This document shows, piece after piece, positions 6,584 to 15,348 of a DNA stretch of 32,141 nt (positions are counted from its first letter, which is position 1; each line of letters starts with the position of its first letter). Source of the DNA: Ignavibacteriaceae bacterium (lineage in GTDB: Bacteria > Bacteroidota > Ignavibacteria > Ignavibacteriales > Ignavibacteriaceae); NCBI GenBank assembly GCA_013042995.1, contig JABDPB010000015.1:1-32141 (forward strand). The letters are read 5' to 3'. A program made the position numbers and the translations under genes. The notes beneath the pieces are model-generated. The model was not told the DNA's origin. It worked only from the letters and a program-made list of their open reading frames with translations, and did no database searches.

Positions 6584-7345
6584 ATGAAACAATGGTACGA
6601 AGAACTATTTGAAAATTATGCTAAAAAATATGACGATGAAGAATTTACCAAAGGAACAATCGGTGAATGTGATTTTATAGAACAGGAAATTGAGTATAAC
6701 AAAAAAATAAAAATTCTTGATATAGGCTGCGGTACCGGGCGGCATTCAATAGAATTATCCAAGCGAAGTTATTCTGTTACCGGCATTGATTTATCCGAAT
6801 CACAATTGAAACGAGCAAGACAGAAAGCCACTAAAGAATCACTTAAAATAGAATTTAAAAAACACGATGCGAGAATCCCCCATTACTCGAATGAATTTGA
6901 TTTAGTAATAATGCTATGCGAGGGTGGCTTTCCTTTAATGGAAACAGATGAGATGAATTTTCAAATTCTGCAAAATGCTACAAACGCATTAAGAACAAAC
7001 GGCAAGTTTATATTCACAACTTTAAATGGTTTGTTCCCACTGTTCAATTCAGTAAAAGATTTTCTTTCTAATGTATCAAAGGAAGGGAACGCTACTTACA
7101 GCAAAAACTCTTTTGATCTGATGACATTCAGGGACCATAATGTAACAGAAATTGTTGATGACTCGGGAAATAAAAAATCTCTCAAATGCAATGAGAGATA
7201 TTATGTCCCATCAGAAATAACCTGGCTCCTCAAATCATTGCAATTCAAAAGTATAAATATTTTCGGAGCAAAAATCGGTGCTTTCAGTCGAGATGACACC
7301 TTAACTACCGAGGATTATGAAATGCTTGTAGTAGCAGGAAAATAA
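6584..7345 (+). CDS. Class I SAM-dependent methyltransferase (cassette 9)
   Basis: A cytoplasmic 253-residue methyltransferase with a Rossmann-type SAM domain. Motif I is ILDIGCGTGRHSIEL (about residues 44-58), motif II the acidic end of strand 2, VTGIDLSESQLKRAR (65-79), motif III KKHDARIP and motif IV FDLVIMLCEGGFPL. The C-terminal part (YVPSEITWLLKSLQF) is a usual substrate-side lobe. The acceptor is unknown; the layout resembles small-molecule methyltransferases rather than DNA or rRNA enzymes. AAGGA lies seven bases before the ATG, and the gene begins 23 bases after the R' box at 6555-6561. It is the last gene on the + strand before the convergent efflux operon, and its downstream attC appears incomplete. 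Confidence 0.85.
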   Translation: MKQWYEELFENYAKKYDDEEFTKGTIGECDFIEQEIEYNKKIKILDIGCGTGRHSIELSKRSYSVTGIDLSESQLKRARQKATKESLKIEFKKHDARIPHYSNEFDLVIMLCEGGFPLMETDEMNFQILQNATNALRTNGKFIFTTLNGLFPLFNSVKDFLSNVSKEGNATYSKNSFDLMTFRDHNVTEIVDDSGNKKSLKCNERYYVPSEITWLLKSLQFKSINIFGAKIGAFSRDDTLTTEDYEMLVVAGK

Positions 7346-7353
7346 AACCATCC

Positions 7354-7380
7354 TTCTAACAACACAATTCAGTTTAATTT
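7354..7380 (+). other. Truncated attC half-site at array right edge
   Basis: TTCTAAC (7354-7360) followed by AACACAATTCAG resembles the left half of attC site 8 (AAATAAC AACACAATCAAA). No R' box (GTTRRRY) follows before the stop codon of the convergent permease gene at 7430. The right half has probably been lost, or the chance similarity is misleading. Confidence 0.4.
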
Positions 7381-7429
7381 AAGAAAGGCTTTCTAGTACA
7401 GCTTCGTCGAGATTAAGAGTACAGATTAA

Positions 7430-8662
7430 TTACTCATACCTCAATGCTTCTATAGGATCTAAGTTTGCGGCTTTGTACGCAGGATAGGTTCCGAATATCA
7501 AACCTACAATTATACACATAGTGATTCCAATAAAAACCCAGTCATAGGGAATTGCCATTTGTGCATTAAGAAAACTACCAGCAAAATTTCCGATCCCCAC
7601 ACCAATGACAATACCTGCAAGTCCACCTACAACACAGAGTATTATTGCTTCAATTAAAAACTGAACAAGTATGCTGGACTTCCTGGCACCAATAGCTTTT
7701 CTAATTCCAATTTCTTTTGTTCTTTCCGTAACAGATACAAGCATAATATTCATAATACCAACACCTGCTGCAAGAAGTGCTACAAGCGAAACAGCAAGTG
7801 CCCCAATTTTTATAGGACCGGTAATATCATTTACCTGTGTAATTAAAGATTCATTACTAAAAACAGAAAAATCATCAGGCTCGCCCGGCGGTACTTTACG
7901 GATTTTTCTGAAATGCCCTATTGCAGCTTCAATTACATCCTCATAGCTCTCTTTGCTGGGTGCAGTAACCATTATATTTACGCTTCTTCCATATTTACCA
8001 TACATATTCTGCCATGAAGTAATAGGAATCACAATATAATTATCCCTGCTTTGCCCGAACATTGATGGTTGCCTCTCAAGAACTCCAATAACTCTAAGAG
8101 GTCTTCCATCTACTCTAACAGTCTGACCTATGGCATTTATATTGGGGAAAAGTTTTTCAACCACATCCTGCCCAAGTATGCAAACATCAGTTGAATTTTG
8201 AATGTCGCTGCGGCGCATATCTCTTCCATATTCAACTTTCCAATTATTTGTTTTAACACCATCTAATGTTTCACCAGCTACACTAATATTTGGATTAGTT
8301 TCACGGTTGCCAAACTTTACAACTTTCCCAAAAGACCATTGCTCTGCTCCTACATAAAGTGCTTCGGTAAGTAAATCTTTCAGTCGGTATGCTTCGTCAA
8401 TTGTAATATCTTTCCTGTTTCTCCACGCGCGGTCACGTCCACCACCTCTACCCTGCGTTCTATCAAATTTTTCAATTTGAAATGTGTTTTTATTTAACAT
8501 AGAAAGACCATCTTCAATACTGTTCTGAAGCATTGTAACAATTGTCATGATCACAATAATGGAAAAAATTCCTACAACCACTCCAAGAATTGTAAGTGAA
8601 GTGCGAAGCTTGTTATTTAAGATGGATTGAAATGCAATATGTAAAAGTTGAGTAGGTTTCAT
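7430..8662 (-). CDS. MacB/FtsX-type ABC transporter permease, third copy
   Basis: An inner-membrane permease of the MacB type, without its own ATPase domain. Residues about 18-40 form the first helix after NNKLRTSLTILG; a periplasmic MacB core domain occupies about 45-285; three helices lie in the C-terminal FtsX domain, around 285-315, 335-360 and 375-400, with the coupling segment ERTKEIGIRKAIGA between the first two. The protein ends ANLDPIEALRYE, as do its two neighbours. It begins immediately (no gap) after the stop of the preceding permease and is its close duplicate: the first 50 residues are nearly identical. It presumably uses the ATPase encoded at 11187. Members of this family drive TolC-dependent export of peptides, lipoproteins or drugs. 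Confidence 0.9.
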   Translation of the reverse strand: MKPTQLLHIAFQSILNNKLRTSLTILGVVVGIFSIIVIMTIVTMLQNSIEDGLSMLNKNTFQIEKFDRTQGRGGGRDRAWRNRKDITIDEAYRLKDLLTEALYVGAEQWSFGKVVKFGNRETNPNISVAGETLDGVKTNNWKVEYGRDMRRSDIQNSTDVCILGQDVVEKLFPNINAIGQTVRVDGRPLRVIGVLERQPSMFGQSRDNYIVIPITSWQNMYGKYGRSVNIMVTAPSKESYEDVIEAAIGHFRKIRKVPPGEPDDFSVFSNESLITQVNDITGPIKIGALAVSLVALLAAGVGIMNIMLVSVTERTKEIGIRKAIGARKSSILVQFLIEAIILCVVGGLAGIVIGVGIGNFAGSFLNAQMAIPYDWVFIGITMCIIVGLIFGTYPAYKAANLDPIEALRYE

Positions 8663-9889
8663 CTATTCGTACCTCAATGCTTCTATTGGATCTAGATTAG
8701 CTGCTTTATAAGCCGGATATGTTCCAAATATAATCCCTACAATAATGCACATAGTAATTCCTATTATTACCCAATCAATGGGTATGGCAAATTCTGCATT
8801 TAAAAAACTTCCGGCAAGATTTCCAATTCCAACACCAATAATAATTCCAGCCAAACCTCCAACTATACATAGCACAATTGCTTCTAAAAGAAATTGCAGA
8901 AGAATATTTGTTTTTTTTGCACCAACAGCTTTTCTTATTCCGATTTCGCGTGTTCTTTCAGTAACTGATACAAGCATAATGTTCATAATTCCTATACCTG
9001 CTGCAATTAATGCAACCAGTGAAACAGCAAGTGCTCCGATTTTAATAGGTCCTGTAATATCATTCACCTGCGAGATTAATGATTCGTTGCTGAAAATTGA
9101 AAAATCATTAGGTTCTCCTGGACTTACTTTCCTTATTTTTCTAAAATGACCAATAGCAGATTCAATCACGTCATCGTAGCTTTGCGTGCTTGGAGCAGTA
9201 ACCATAATATTAACGCTTCTTCTGTATTTGCCGTACATTGATTGCCATGTTGTAATTGGAATAAGCACATAATTGTCGTGACTTTCACCAAACATTTCAG
9301 GTTGCTTTTCCATATAACCAATCACTCGGAGCGGTCTGTTATCAACCCTAACTGTTTGTCCTATTCCGTTCATATTTGGAAATATTTTATCAACAATTTC
9401 TTTACCCAAAATACACACGTCTGTCGAGTTTTTAATATCATCTTCTCTAAAATCTCTTCCCAGTTCTACATTAAAATCATTTGTTCGCATTGCATCAATT
9501 GTTTGTCCACCAACGTGGTTGTTCGGATTTGTTTCCCGGTTACCAAACTTGACTACTTTTCCTCCCTGCCATTGTTCAGCGCCAACATACAATGCTTTTG
9601 TCAAAACCCTCTTCAATTGATTTGCTTCTTCGATAGTAATGTTCTTTCTATTACGCTGGTTTCTGTCTCTTGGTCCGGTATGAATTGCATCAAATTTTTG
9701 TATTTGAAAAGTGTTTTTGTTCAGCATAGCCAGCCCGTCCTCAATACTATTTTGAAGCATAGTGATGATTGTCATTATAACAATTATCGAAAAAATACCA
9801 ACTACGACTCCAAGAATAGTTAACGAAGTTCGTAACTTGTTGTTAAGAATGGATTGAAATGAAATAGAAAATAATTGATCGATACGCAT
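8663..9889 (-). CDS. MacB/FtsX-type ABC transporter permease, second copy
   Basis: A 408-residue MacB-type permease with the same layout as the gene downstream: one N-terminal helix, a large periplasmic domain and a three-helix FtsX domain with ERTREIGIRKAVGA. Nearly all of the N-terminal 65 residues and the C-terminal third are shared with the copy at 7430-8662; differences concentrate in the periplasmic domain (for example RNQRNRKNITIEEANQ against RAWRNRKDITIDEAYR). Its stop codon touches the start of the next gene and its start follows directly on the stop of the permease upstream, so the three are surely co-translated. Tandem duplication followed by divergence is the simplest reading, and the pair may act as a heterodimer. 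Confidence 0.9.
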   Translation of the reverse strand: MRIDQLFSISFQSILNNKLRTSLTILGVVVGIFSIIVIMTIITMLQNSIEDGLAMLNKNTFQIQKFDAIHTGPRDRNQRNRKNITIEEANQLKRVLTKALYVGAEQWQGGKVVKFGNRETNPNNHVGGQTIDAMRTNDFNVELGRDFREDDIKNSTDVCILGKEIVDKIFPNMNGIGQTVRVDNRPLRVIGYMEKQPEMFGESHDNYVLIPITTWQSMYGKYRRSVNIMVTAPSTQSYDDVIESAIGHFRKIRKVSPGEPNDFSIFSNESLISQVNDITGPIKIGALAVSLVALIAAGIGIMNIMLVSVTERTREIGIRKAVGAKKTNILLQFLLEAIVLCIVGGLAGIIIGVGIGNLAGSFLNAEFAIPIDWVIIGITMCIIVGIIFGTYPAYKAANLDPIEALRYE

Positions 9890-11125
9890 TTACTCATACC
9901 GCAAAGATTCAACCGGGTCCAACTTTGAAGCTGTATAAGCAGGTGCAAGACCTGATAATATTCCTGTAATAGCTGAGACACCTATGGCAATAATTACTGC
10001 ATCAACCTGAATTGACGTTGGGAAGTACTGGTTGAGTGCCATACTTCCTAAAATTGCAGCAATCAGTCCAGCAATACCTCCTAAAATGCAAATAGCAGAA
10101 GATTCTAAAAGAAATTGAGAAAGGATTGTTCTCTTGCGTGCCCCTATTGCTTTTCTAATGCCAATTTCTCTGGTTCTCTCCCGAACCGAAACAAACATAA
10201 TGTTCATAATTCCAATTGCGCCAACAAAAAGTGAAAGACCGGTTATAAATAATCCTGCTATTTGAATTACTCCAACAACTGAATTGTAATTTTCCATTAA
10301 TCCTTCCTGCTGATTAATAGAAAAATCATTTTCTTCATCATACTTTAAGCCGCGGACTTTTCTCATCACACCCTCAGCTTCGGCTTTTGTTTCTTCAACC
10401 AGACCAGGATTTGGTGCACGCACATTTAATGTAATTGTGCCGCGGTGTTGAGCTACAAAATTTTTGAAGATTGAACCAATAGGAATAAATACTTGATTAT
10501 CGGGATTCCATGGACCAAGAATAAAACTTCCTTGCTCAGAGAGAACACCAACAATTTTAAAGTTCGCACCACCAATTTTTATTGTTTTATCGAGTGCATC
10601 ACCGCGTGGAAAAAGTTCTTTTGCAATTTCACTGCCAATTACACCTACCTGCCTCGAAGCATTGCTTTCTATTTCTGAATAAAACCTACCCTGATCAAAA
10701 GTGAAGTTGGTGGTTTTAACATAATCCGAACTAGAGCCAGTCAGAAATACACCTTCAACTCTCCTATCCTGATATTTAACTGTTTGCTGTGAATTTATTA
10801 CAGGTGCAACAGCAACTGGAAGGCGAGCTAGCTCTTTAAATTTTTCGTAGTCTTCCATATCGATATTATCACGGTTTCGCAGTCTCCACCAATCTTCATT
10901 GGAGAACCACGCCCATTTATCAATATAAAGTACATCAGATCCCAAAGCACTTATCCCTTGCTGAAAAGAATTATCAATTCCTTTAATTGCAGTGGACATA
11001 AGAACTACAACGGTAATTCCAATAAATATACCGAGCATTGTGAGCGAAGTACGCACTTTATTTGATCTAAGCGCTCCAAGAGCAATCAATAAACCTTCTT
11101 TTAACTCGAATAAAATGTATCTCAT
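9890..11125 (-). CDS. MacB/FtsX-type ABC transporter permease, first copy
   Basis: The most divergent of three permeases in this operon (411 residues). It has the MacB plan: a first helix after RSNKVRTSLTMLGIFIGI, a periplasmic domain with the family's GQxxxExxxxN-like replacement VIGSEIAKELFPRGDAL, and an FtsX domain carrying ERTREIGIRKAIGARKRTIL. The end, SKLDPVESLRYE, matches its paralogues. A 61-base gap separates it from the ATPase gene. Because MacB works as a dimer, this copy could pair with itself or with either of the next two. Function is export across the inner membrane coupled to the adaptor and channel encoded upstream; the cargo is unknown. Confidence 0.9.
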   Translation of the reverse strand: MRYILFELKEGLLIALGALRSNKVRTSLTMLGIFIGITVVVLMSTAIKGIDNSFQQGISALGSDVLYIDKWAWFSNEDWWRLRNRDNIDMEDYEKFKELARLPVAVAPVINSQQTVKYQDRRVEGVFLTGSSSDYVKTTNFTFDQGRFYSEIESNASRQVGVIGSEIAKELFPRGDALDKTIKIGGANFKIVGVLSEQGSFILGPWNPDNQVFIPIGSIFKNFVAQHRGTITLNVRAPNPGLVEETKAEAEGVMRKVRGLKYDEENDFSINQQEGLMENYNSVVGVIQIAGLFITGLSLFVGAIGIMNIMFVSVRERTREIGIRKAIGARKRTILSQFLLESSAICILGGIAGLIAAILGSMALNQYFPTSIQVDAVIIAIGVSAITGILSGLAPAYTASKLDPVESLRYE

Positions 11126-11186
11126 AATTTTAAACCGGTTGATTTTGTATTAAGAATTTAACCCACCCGTTGAGATAAACAACATA

Positions 11187-11909
11187 CTAATTTACACCAC
11201 TGATTTTAGTATCAGGTTCGTAACGCCTCTCAACTATTTCATCCTTTTCAACCAAACCATCTTTTAATCTAATTATTCTTGCTGCATGTGCGGCAATGTA
11301 CTCTTCATGTGTAACAAGAATTATTGTGTTACCATTGTTGTGAATTTCATTTAAAAGTTGCATTATTTCTTCACCAGTTTTTGAATCAAGGTTTCCTGTC
11401 GGTTCATCAGCAAGTATTATTGACGGCTGTGTAACAAGTGCCCTAGCAACAGCAACTCTTTGTCTCTGTCCACCTGAAAGTTCATTAGGTTTATGTTTAA
11501 TTCGATCCCCAAGCCCAACATCAACTAGGGCTTTTTCTGCTCTTTCTCGTCTTTCAGCATAAGAAATACCGGAGTAAATTAACGGTAGTTCAACGTTGTG
11601 CAATGCATCTGACCTTGGCAACAGGTTAAAGGTTTGAAACACAAATCCAATTTCTTTATTTCGAATTCGTGCAAGTTCATTATCATTCATTTCACTTACA
11701 CTTACACCTTTAAAATCATACTTGCCTGAAGTTGGGGTATCAAGACAGCCAAGCATATTCATTAATGTAGATTTACCAGAGCCTGACGGACCCATTATAG
11801 CAACATATTCATTCTTGTCAATCTTAAGTGATACATCACTGAGAGCACGAACTTCTTCAAAACCCAAGTGGTAAATTTTAGCAATATGTTCTATGTTAAT
11901 TATATTCAT
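11187..11909 (-). CDS. MacB-type ABC transporter ATPase
   Basis: The cytoplasmic ATPase that powers the three permeases encoded after it. All ABC motifs are present: Walker [10 protein letters not shown] (about 40-48), Q-loop [10 protein letters not shown], signature [15 protein letters not shown], Walker [13 protein letters not shown] and the switch His in ILVTHE. The set, including DEPTGNLD, is that of the LolD/MacB/FtsE group. A longer open frame reaches 11996, but that would overlap the adaptor gene by 71 bases; the ATG at 11909 gives the standard N-terminus ([13 protein letters not shown]), has GGAA upstream and lies 16 bases after the adaptor's stop. Length 240 residues is normal. Confidence 0.92.
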   Translation of the reverse strand: MNIINIEHIAKIYHLGFEEVRALSDVSLKIDKNEYVAIMGPSGSGKSTLMNMLGCLDTPTSGKYDFKGVSVSEMNDNELARIRNKEIGFVFQTFNLLPRSDALHNVELPLIYSGISYAERRERAEKALVDVGLGDRIKHKPNELSGGQRQRVAVARALVTQPSIILADEPTGNLDSKTGEEIMQLLNEIHNNGNTIILVTHEEYIAAHAARIIRLKDGLVEKDEIVERRYEPDTKISGVN

Positions 11910-11925
11910 TTTTATTCCATGCCGA

Positions 11926-13230
11926 TTAGTTTTCCGTTTCTTCTCTGTTTCCCCTGTCCTTGCCATCCTTTCTTTCAACCCTAACAATAGACCCATCTTT
12001 CAGTTCTCTCGATATAGCCCTATAGCTTCCCGAAACAACCTCTTCATCACCTTCTAAACCGCTTTGTATTTCAAGAAAATTATCGTCACTGATTCCAGTT
12101 TCAACAACAATCATTTTTGCCTTTCCATCACTCACTAAAAATACTACTTCTTTTGGTTCGTTTCTTTTAAATTCACCGCCGTTATTATTTTCATTGCTAT
12201 CATCTTCTGATTTTGTTGTATCCTTTTCCGGAACGTCGGTTCTTGCTGTAACGCTTTGAATTGGTACGCTTAATACATCGTGAACCGTTTCTGTTTCAAT
12301 GTCTGCATTACAAGACATCCCTGGTCTTAGATTTGGATCGAGATCAATTAATTTTATTTTAACTTCAAAGTTTACTACCTGCTCTTGTGTGCCGAATCCT
12401 GTCGCCTGTGCGCTGTTTCCAATTTGTGTAACAATACCTTTAAATTCTCTATCACCAAACGCATCAACAGAAACGTTGGATGTATCACCTACTGAAATAA
12501 GTACAACATCATTTTCATCCACTTCAACAACAGCTTCCATATTACTCAGATCGGCAACGGTCATTATATTCGTTCCCTGGCTAAATCCGCTTCCCAAAAC
12601 CCTTTCGCTTAATTCAACATTCAGCTGTGTGATTGTGCCATCCATAGGTGAATAAATTGTTGTTTTATAAAGCGTTTCTAAGACTTCTCGAAGTTGTGCT
12701 TTACTTTGCAGAACATTTGCGTCTGCTGCATCATAACTCGCTTTTGTACTTAAGTAATTGCTTTCTGCCAATTCTAATTCGGAATCACTTGCTAATTCTT
12801 TAGTGTGAAGTTCTTTCACTCTTTCATATTCAAGTTTTACCCTTATTAATTCAGCCTCACGCATTTTTAAAGTGGCCTCTGCGGATTTAAGATTTGCCTC
12901 TAGTCTATCCTTCTGAGCCTGATACTGATCTCCTTTTATCTTTATCAGCAGGTCTCCTTTTTGTACAACATCTCCTTCTTCAACCGGTAATGAGATGATT
13001 TCACCTGTAACCTCAGGTGTTATTAGTACTTTAAATTCGGGATTAATAGTACCAGTTGCAGTTACTGTTTGTGTTATGTCCCGCTTGGCAACATTTTCGG
13101 TTTGAACTAAAATAATTTCTTCTTTGCTACCGCCGAAGAGTGCAAAAAGAATTAGAATTATTATAAGTAATCCTAGTCCTCCAAAAATTATTATTTTCTT
13201 TTTCGACTTTTTTCTTTTACCATTTGCCAT
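11926..13230 (-). CDS. MacA-like HlyD-family periplasmic adaptor
   Basis: The membrane-fusion protein linking the inner-membrane ABC complex to the outer-membrane channel. After a very basic start (KRKKSKKK) there is one membrane anchor at about 13-33. A biotinyl-lipoyl-like domain is seen at [20 protein letters not shown] (67-87) and again after the coiled coil at [14 protein letters not shown]; between them, about 100-190, lies an alpha-helical hairpin rich in Lys, Glu, Leu and Ala. The beta-barrel domain follows ([16 protein letters not shown]). A Ser/Asn/Glu-rich low-complexity insert (about 335-352) and an acidic/basic tail are unusual extras. It is 21 bases after the TolC gene. Confidence 0.9.
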   Translation of the reverse strand: MANGKRKKSKKKIIIFGGLGLLIIILILFALFGGSKEEIILVQTENVAKRDITQTVTATGTINPEFKVLITPEVTGEIISLPVEEGDVVQKGDLLIKIKGDQYQAQKDRLEANLKSAEATLKMREAELIRVKLEYERVKELHTKELASDSELELAESNYLSTKASYDAADANVLQSKAQLREVLETLYKTTIYSPMDGTITQLNVELSERVLGSGFSQGTNIMTVADLSNMEAVVEVDENDVVLISVGDTSNVSVDAFGDREFKGIVTQIGNSAQATGFGTQEQVVNFEVKIKLIDLDPNLRPGMSCNADIETETVHDVLSVPIQSVTARTDVPEKDTTKSEDDSNENNNGGEFKRNEPKEVVFLVSDGKAKMIVVETGISDDNFLEIQSGLEGDEEVVSGSYRAISRELKDGSIVRVERKDGKDRGNREETEN

Positions 13231-13251
13231 TTAACTAATCTCCTCTAAATA

Positions 13252-14604
13252 CTATTGTTCGTATTGTTTATAATCTAAAACTCCAAGTTGGTATTTAAGC
13301 TGCTGACTAAAAACGATATAAGCAAACTGTGCATTTATTAAATCGGTTAAAGCAGTAGTGTATCTTGAATTAGCAATTAGTACATCTAAAAGTTTTCCTG
13401 AACCCAATGAATATTTTTCTTCTTCTATTTTAAGATTTTCTCGCGCCGCCGCTACATTATTTTGACTAACCAACAAACCTTTTTGAGATGCTTGAAGATC
13501 CAAAAATGTTATCTTTAATTGCCGCTTTATATCTCGCTCTAAATCATTCAATTCTATTTCAGAGTTTTTTGCCTGTACTTCGGCAAACTGTACGCGATCG
13601 CTCACAGACCAACCCTCAAAAATTGGAAAATTCAAACTAAGGCCGAATGATAGCGTTCTTGTCTGATCTAAATTTGAAATATTATCAGTAAACATCGAAT
13701 AATTGCCACTAGCAATTAAATATGGCCAGTGACCCGATTGTGCTATGCTGACACCATCTTTTGCGCTTTCTAAATTTAAGATTGCACTTTTAAAGTCAAA
13801 TCTCTGGTTCAAAGCTGCATTTACTGTTTCAGTCATATCATCGAAATCAGAAAGAAGATTAGTGTTAAGAATTTCTACTTCAGCAGCAGTAAGGGTATCA
13901 GAAAAAGTATATTCCTCCAAAACATCCAGACCTAAATAAAAAAGTAAGTCTTTTTCTGCTGTTGCCAACTGGTTTTGCGTGTTTATTATTTCAAGCTCTG
14001 CACTTCCAGTTGCAACTTCCTGCTGGTAAACATCTGCAAGAGTTGCTGCTCCAAGCCGGTTGCGCTCTTTGATTGTTTCAAGATTTTTTTCATTCCACTT
14101 TAAATCATCATCTTTTACTTTCAATAACTGCTTTGTATAAACGATATTGTAGTAAAGTGTCATCGTTTGGAAAACGATATCCTGTTTTATTCTTTCGAGT
14201 GAAAATTCTGCAGATTCAAGATTATTTTCGCTCTGCGATAAAGTAGCGAAGTTGGAGAGTCCATCAAAAAGTGTCCAGTTTGAATAAACACTGCCCCGGT
14301 AGTTACGTGAGGTTGTTGTAGTGGCTAATCTTGGAATTGGAATTCCATTTATCACAACTGTTCCAACACCTTCAACATTTGATTCTGAATAATCCCAATT
14401 TGCATTCAACCCTAAAGATGGTAAAAAATTACCCCAAGCTGCTTGCAAATTTGATTCAACACTTTCCAGATTGTTGGTTGCAGTTAGTAAAAATGAATTT
14501 TTGTGTAGAGCAATATTTATTGCTTCATCCAGAGCTAATCTTGCCTGTGAGAACAACTGAATGGACAAAAACATAAATATTATTGCTGTTAAGAATGAGC
14601 GCAT
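13252..14604 (-). CDS. TolC-family outer-membrane efflux channel
   Basis: The outer-membrane exit duct of the tripartite pump. Residues 1-20 are a signal peptide (FLSIQLFSQA). The rest shows the two-fold repeated OEP plan: ARLALDEAINIALHKNSFLL at the start of the first half and long amphipathic helices, with the second half starting near VNAALNQRFDFKSAILNLESAKDGV (about 262-286). Its 450 residues suit the family. GGAG lies upstream of the ATG. It is the first gene of the six-gene minus-strand operon (channel, adaptor, ATPase, three permeases). The 299-base region upstream (14605-14903) is AT-rich and must hold the divergent promoters; no operator could be recognised. Confidence 0.9.
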   Translation of the reverse strand: MRSFLTAIIFMFLSIQLFSQARLALDEAINIALHKNSFLLTATNNLESVESNLQAAWGNFLPSLGLNANWDYSESNVEGVGTVVINGIPIPRLATTTTSRNYRGSVYSNWTLFDGLSNFATLSQSENNLESAEFSLERIKQDIVFQTMTLYYNIVYTKQLLKVKDDDLKWNEKNLETIKERNRLGAATLADVYQQEVATGSAELEIINTQNQLATAEKDLLFYLGLDVLEEYTFSDTLTAAEVEILNTNLLSDFDDMTETVNAALNQRFDFKSAILNLESAKDGVSIAQSGHWPYLIASGNYSMFTDNISNLDQTRTLSFGLSLNFPIFEGWSVSDRVQFAEVQAKNSEIELNDLERDIKRQLKITFLDLQASQKGLLVSQNNVAAARENLKIEEEKYSLGSGKLLDVLIANSRYTTALTDLINAQFAYIVFSQQLKYQLGVLDYKQYEQ

Positions 14605-14847
14605 TCTTTTCTCCGGTTTAATTTTGAATCTTTTTTTAAAACATTAAATTTTGAATGGTACAAATAAACTAAATTTTATGTTGTTATTACAGCACAAAAA
14701 TATTAATTAGCATTAACTATTAATGTAGTACTTTACAAACGGCTTGATTATTACATAATCGGCAAAAAATTAACACTTAGAAATTATTTGTTGATATATA
14801 AAATGTATTCACTTTTTATACTAAACATTAAAGGATTAAATCAATCC

Positions 14848-14877
14848 TTGAAATGATCATTTAATTTACTTTATATT
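14848..14877 (+). promoter_or_regulatory. Possible promoter for the small membrane protein gene
   Basis: TTGAAA (14848-14853) and TATATT (14872-14877) are 18 bases apart and lie 27 bases before the TTG start at 14904. This fits a general sigma-70-like promoter, though consensus use in this phylum may differ. The rest of 14605-14903 shows no other clear signal. Confidence 0.35.
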
Positions 14878-14903
14878 AGCGACAACAAACTGAAGGTATT
14901 AAT

Positions 14904-15329
14904 TTGAAAAAGTTACTTAAACGCTGTTTTTGTGCGTTAACATTTACACTTGTTGTAGTCATTGCCTTTCCTCAGTCCAATATTCTTGCTCAAAATCAAT
15001 TGAAAATCTTTGAAGACCCCGGTGGCGGATCACAGCCAACACAAGGTAGCAACAGTACTGATAACACATTTATTTATGTAGCCGGTGGTTTGTTAGTTGC
15101 AGGTATTATTGCTTATGCGCTATTAACTAAAAAAGACAAGTCTGAAGGATCAGATACCACAAATGTCAGCCTTGTAACTGATCAGATAATTAAAATTCCT
15201 AAGGATTACAATTCTGATATTGAAAGGGCAAAAGAAAAAATTCCGGTGGATATTTTCTTTGGGATAAGAAATGATGATGCTATTCGCAGGGGCAAAACCT
15301 ATATGTTGGGTGTCTCATTAAAATTATAG
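14904..15329 (+). CDS. Small exported/membrane protein, unknown
   Basis: I do not recognise this 141-residue protein. Residues 1-30 make a basic-hydrophobic signal sequence ending at about NILAQ; after a Gly/Ser/Gln/Asn-rich linker a second helix (IYVAGGLLVAGIIAYALLT, about 53-71) is followed by KKDKS, so the protein is probably anchored in the inner membrane with its C-terminus inside, or anchored by the second helix if the first is cleaved. The C-terminal 65 residues are soluble-looking and end in a beta-like segment (YMLGVSLKL). It begins with TTG, with AAGG seven bases upstream. It converges on the CCA-enzyme gene, with a shared hairpin in the gap. Confidence 0.6.
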   Translation: MKKLLKRCFCALTFTLVVVIAFPQSNILAQNQLKIFEDPGGGSQPTQGSNSTDNTFIYVAGGLLVAGIIAYALLTKKDKSEGSDTTNVSLVTDQIIKIPKDYNSDIERAKEKIPVDIFFGIRNDDAIRRGKTYMLGVSLKL

Positions 15330-15345
15330 TTTCAAGAGAAACTAT
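15326..15345. terminator. Hairpin between convergent genes
   Basis: ATAGTTTC (15326-15333) and GAAACTAT (15338-15345) form a perfect 8-bp stem with loop AAGA, overlapping the stop codon of the + gene and 3 bases from the stop of the minus gene. The minus-strand side is followed by AATTTTAAT, so it most likely ends the murA-peptidase-cca transcript. Confidence 0.5.
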
Positions 15346-15348
15346 TGT

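Larger units (their letters stand above)
1271..7360 (+). mobile_element. Integron-type gene cassette array without integrase (CALIN)
   Basis: Eight or nine short units, all transcribed left to right, are separated by sites with the layout of integron attC sites (R''-L''...L'-R'). Each cassette carries matching ends: the GTTRRRY-like box and adjoining bases at its start are the reverse complement of the bases at its own end. Examples are 1271-1282 with 1807-1818 (12 of 12), 5435-5447 with 5901-5913 (13 of 13), 4246-4255 with 4590-4599 (10 of 10) and 6062-6073 with 6497-6508 (11 of 12). Several inner arms pair with one unpaired base on the L'' side, the hallmark of attC. Cut points (after the G of GTT) would be near 1271, 1992, 2436, 3255, 4246, 4774, 5435, 6062 and 6555. 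No tyrosine recombinase gene is seen anywhere in the window. The right edge is frayed. Confidence 0.85.

Noticed and set aside
1-7429. An integron integrase gene or other recombinase next to the array
   Set aside because: No reading frame in this region has the tyrosine recombinase pattern; all frames of useful size are the cassette genes or the UMF1 transporter.
7671-9823. Open frames on the + strand opposite the permease genes
   Set aside because: They are antisense shadows of three well-supported permease genes and have no recognisable domain.
11910-11996. Longer N-terminus for the ABC ATPase
   Set aside because: It would overlap the adaptor gene by 71 bases and its residues ([13 protein letters not shown]...) do not look like ABC protein; the ATG at 11909 fits.
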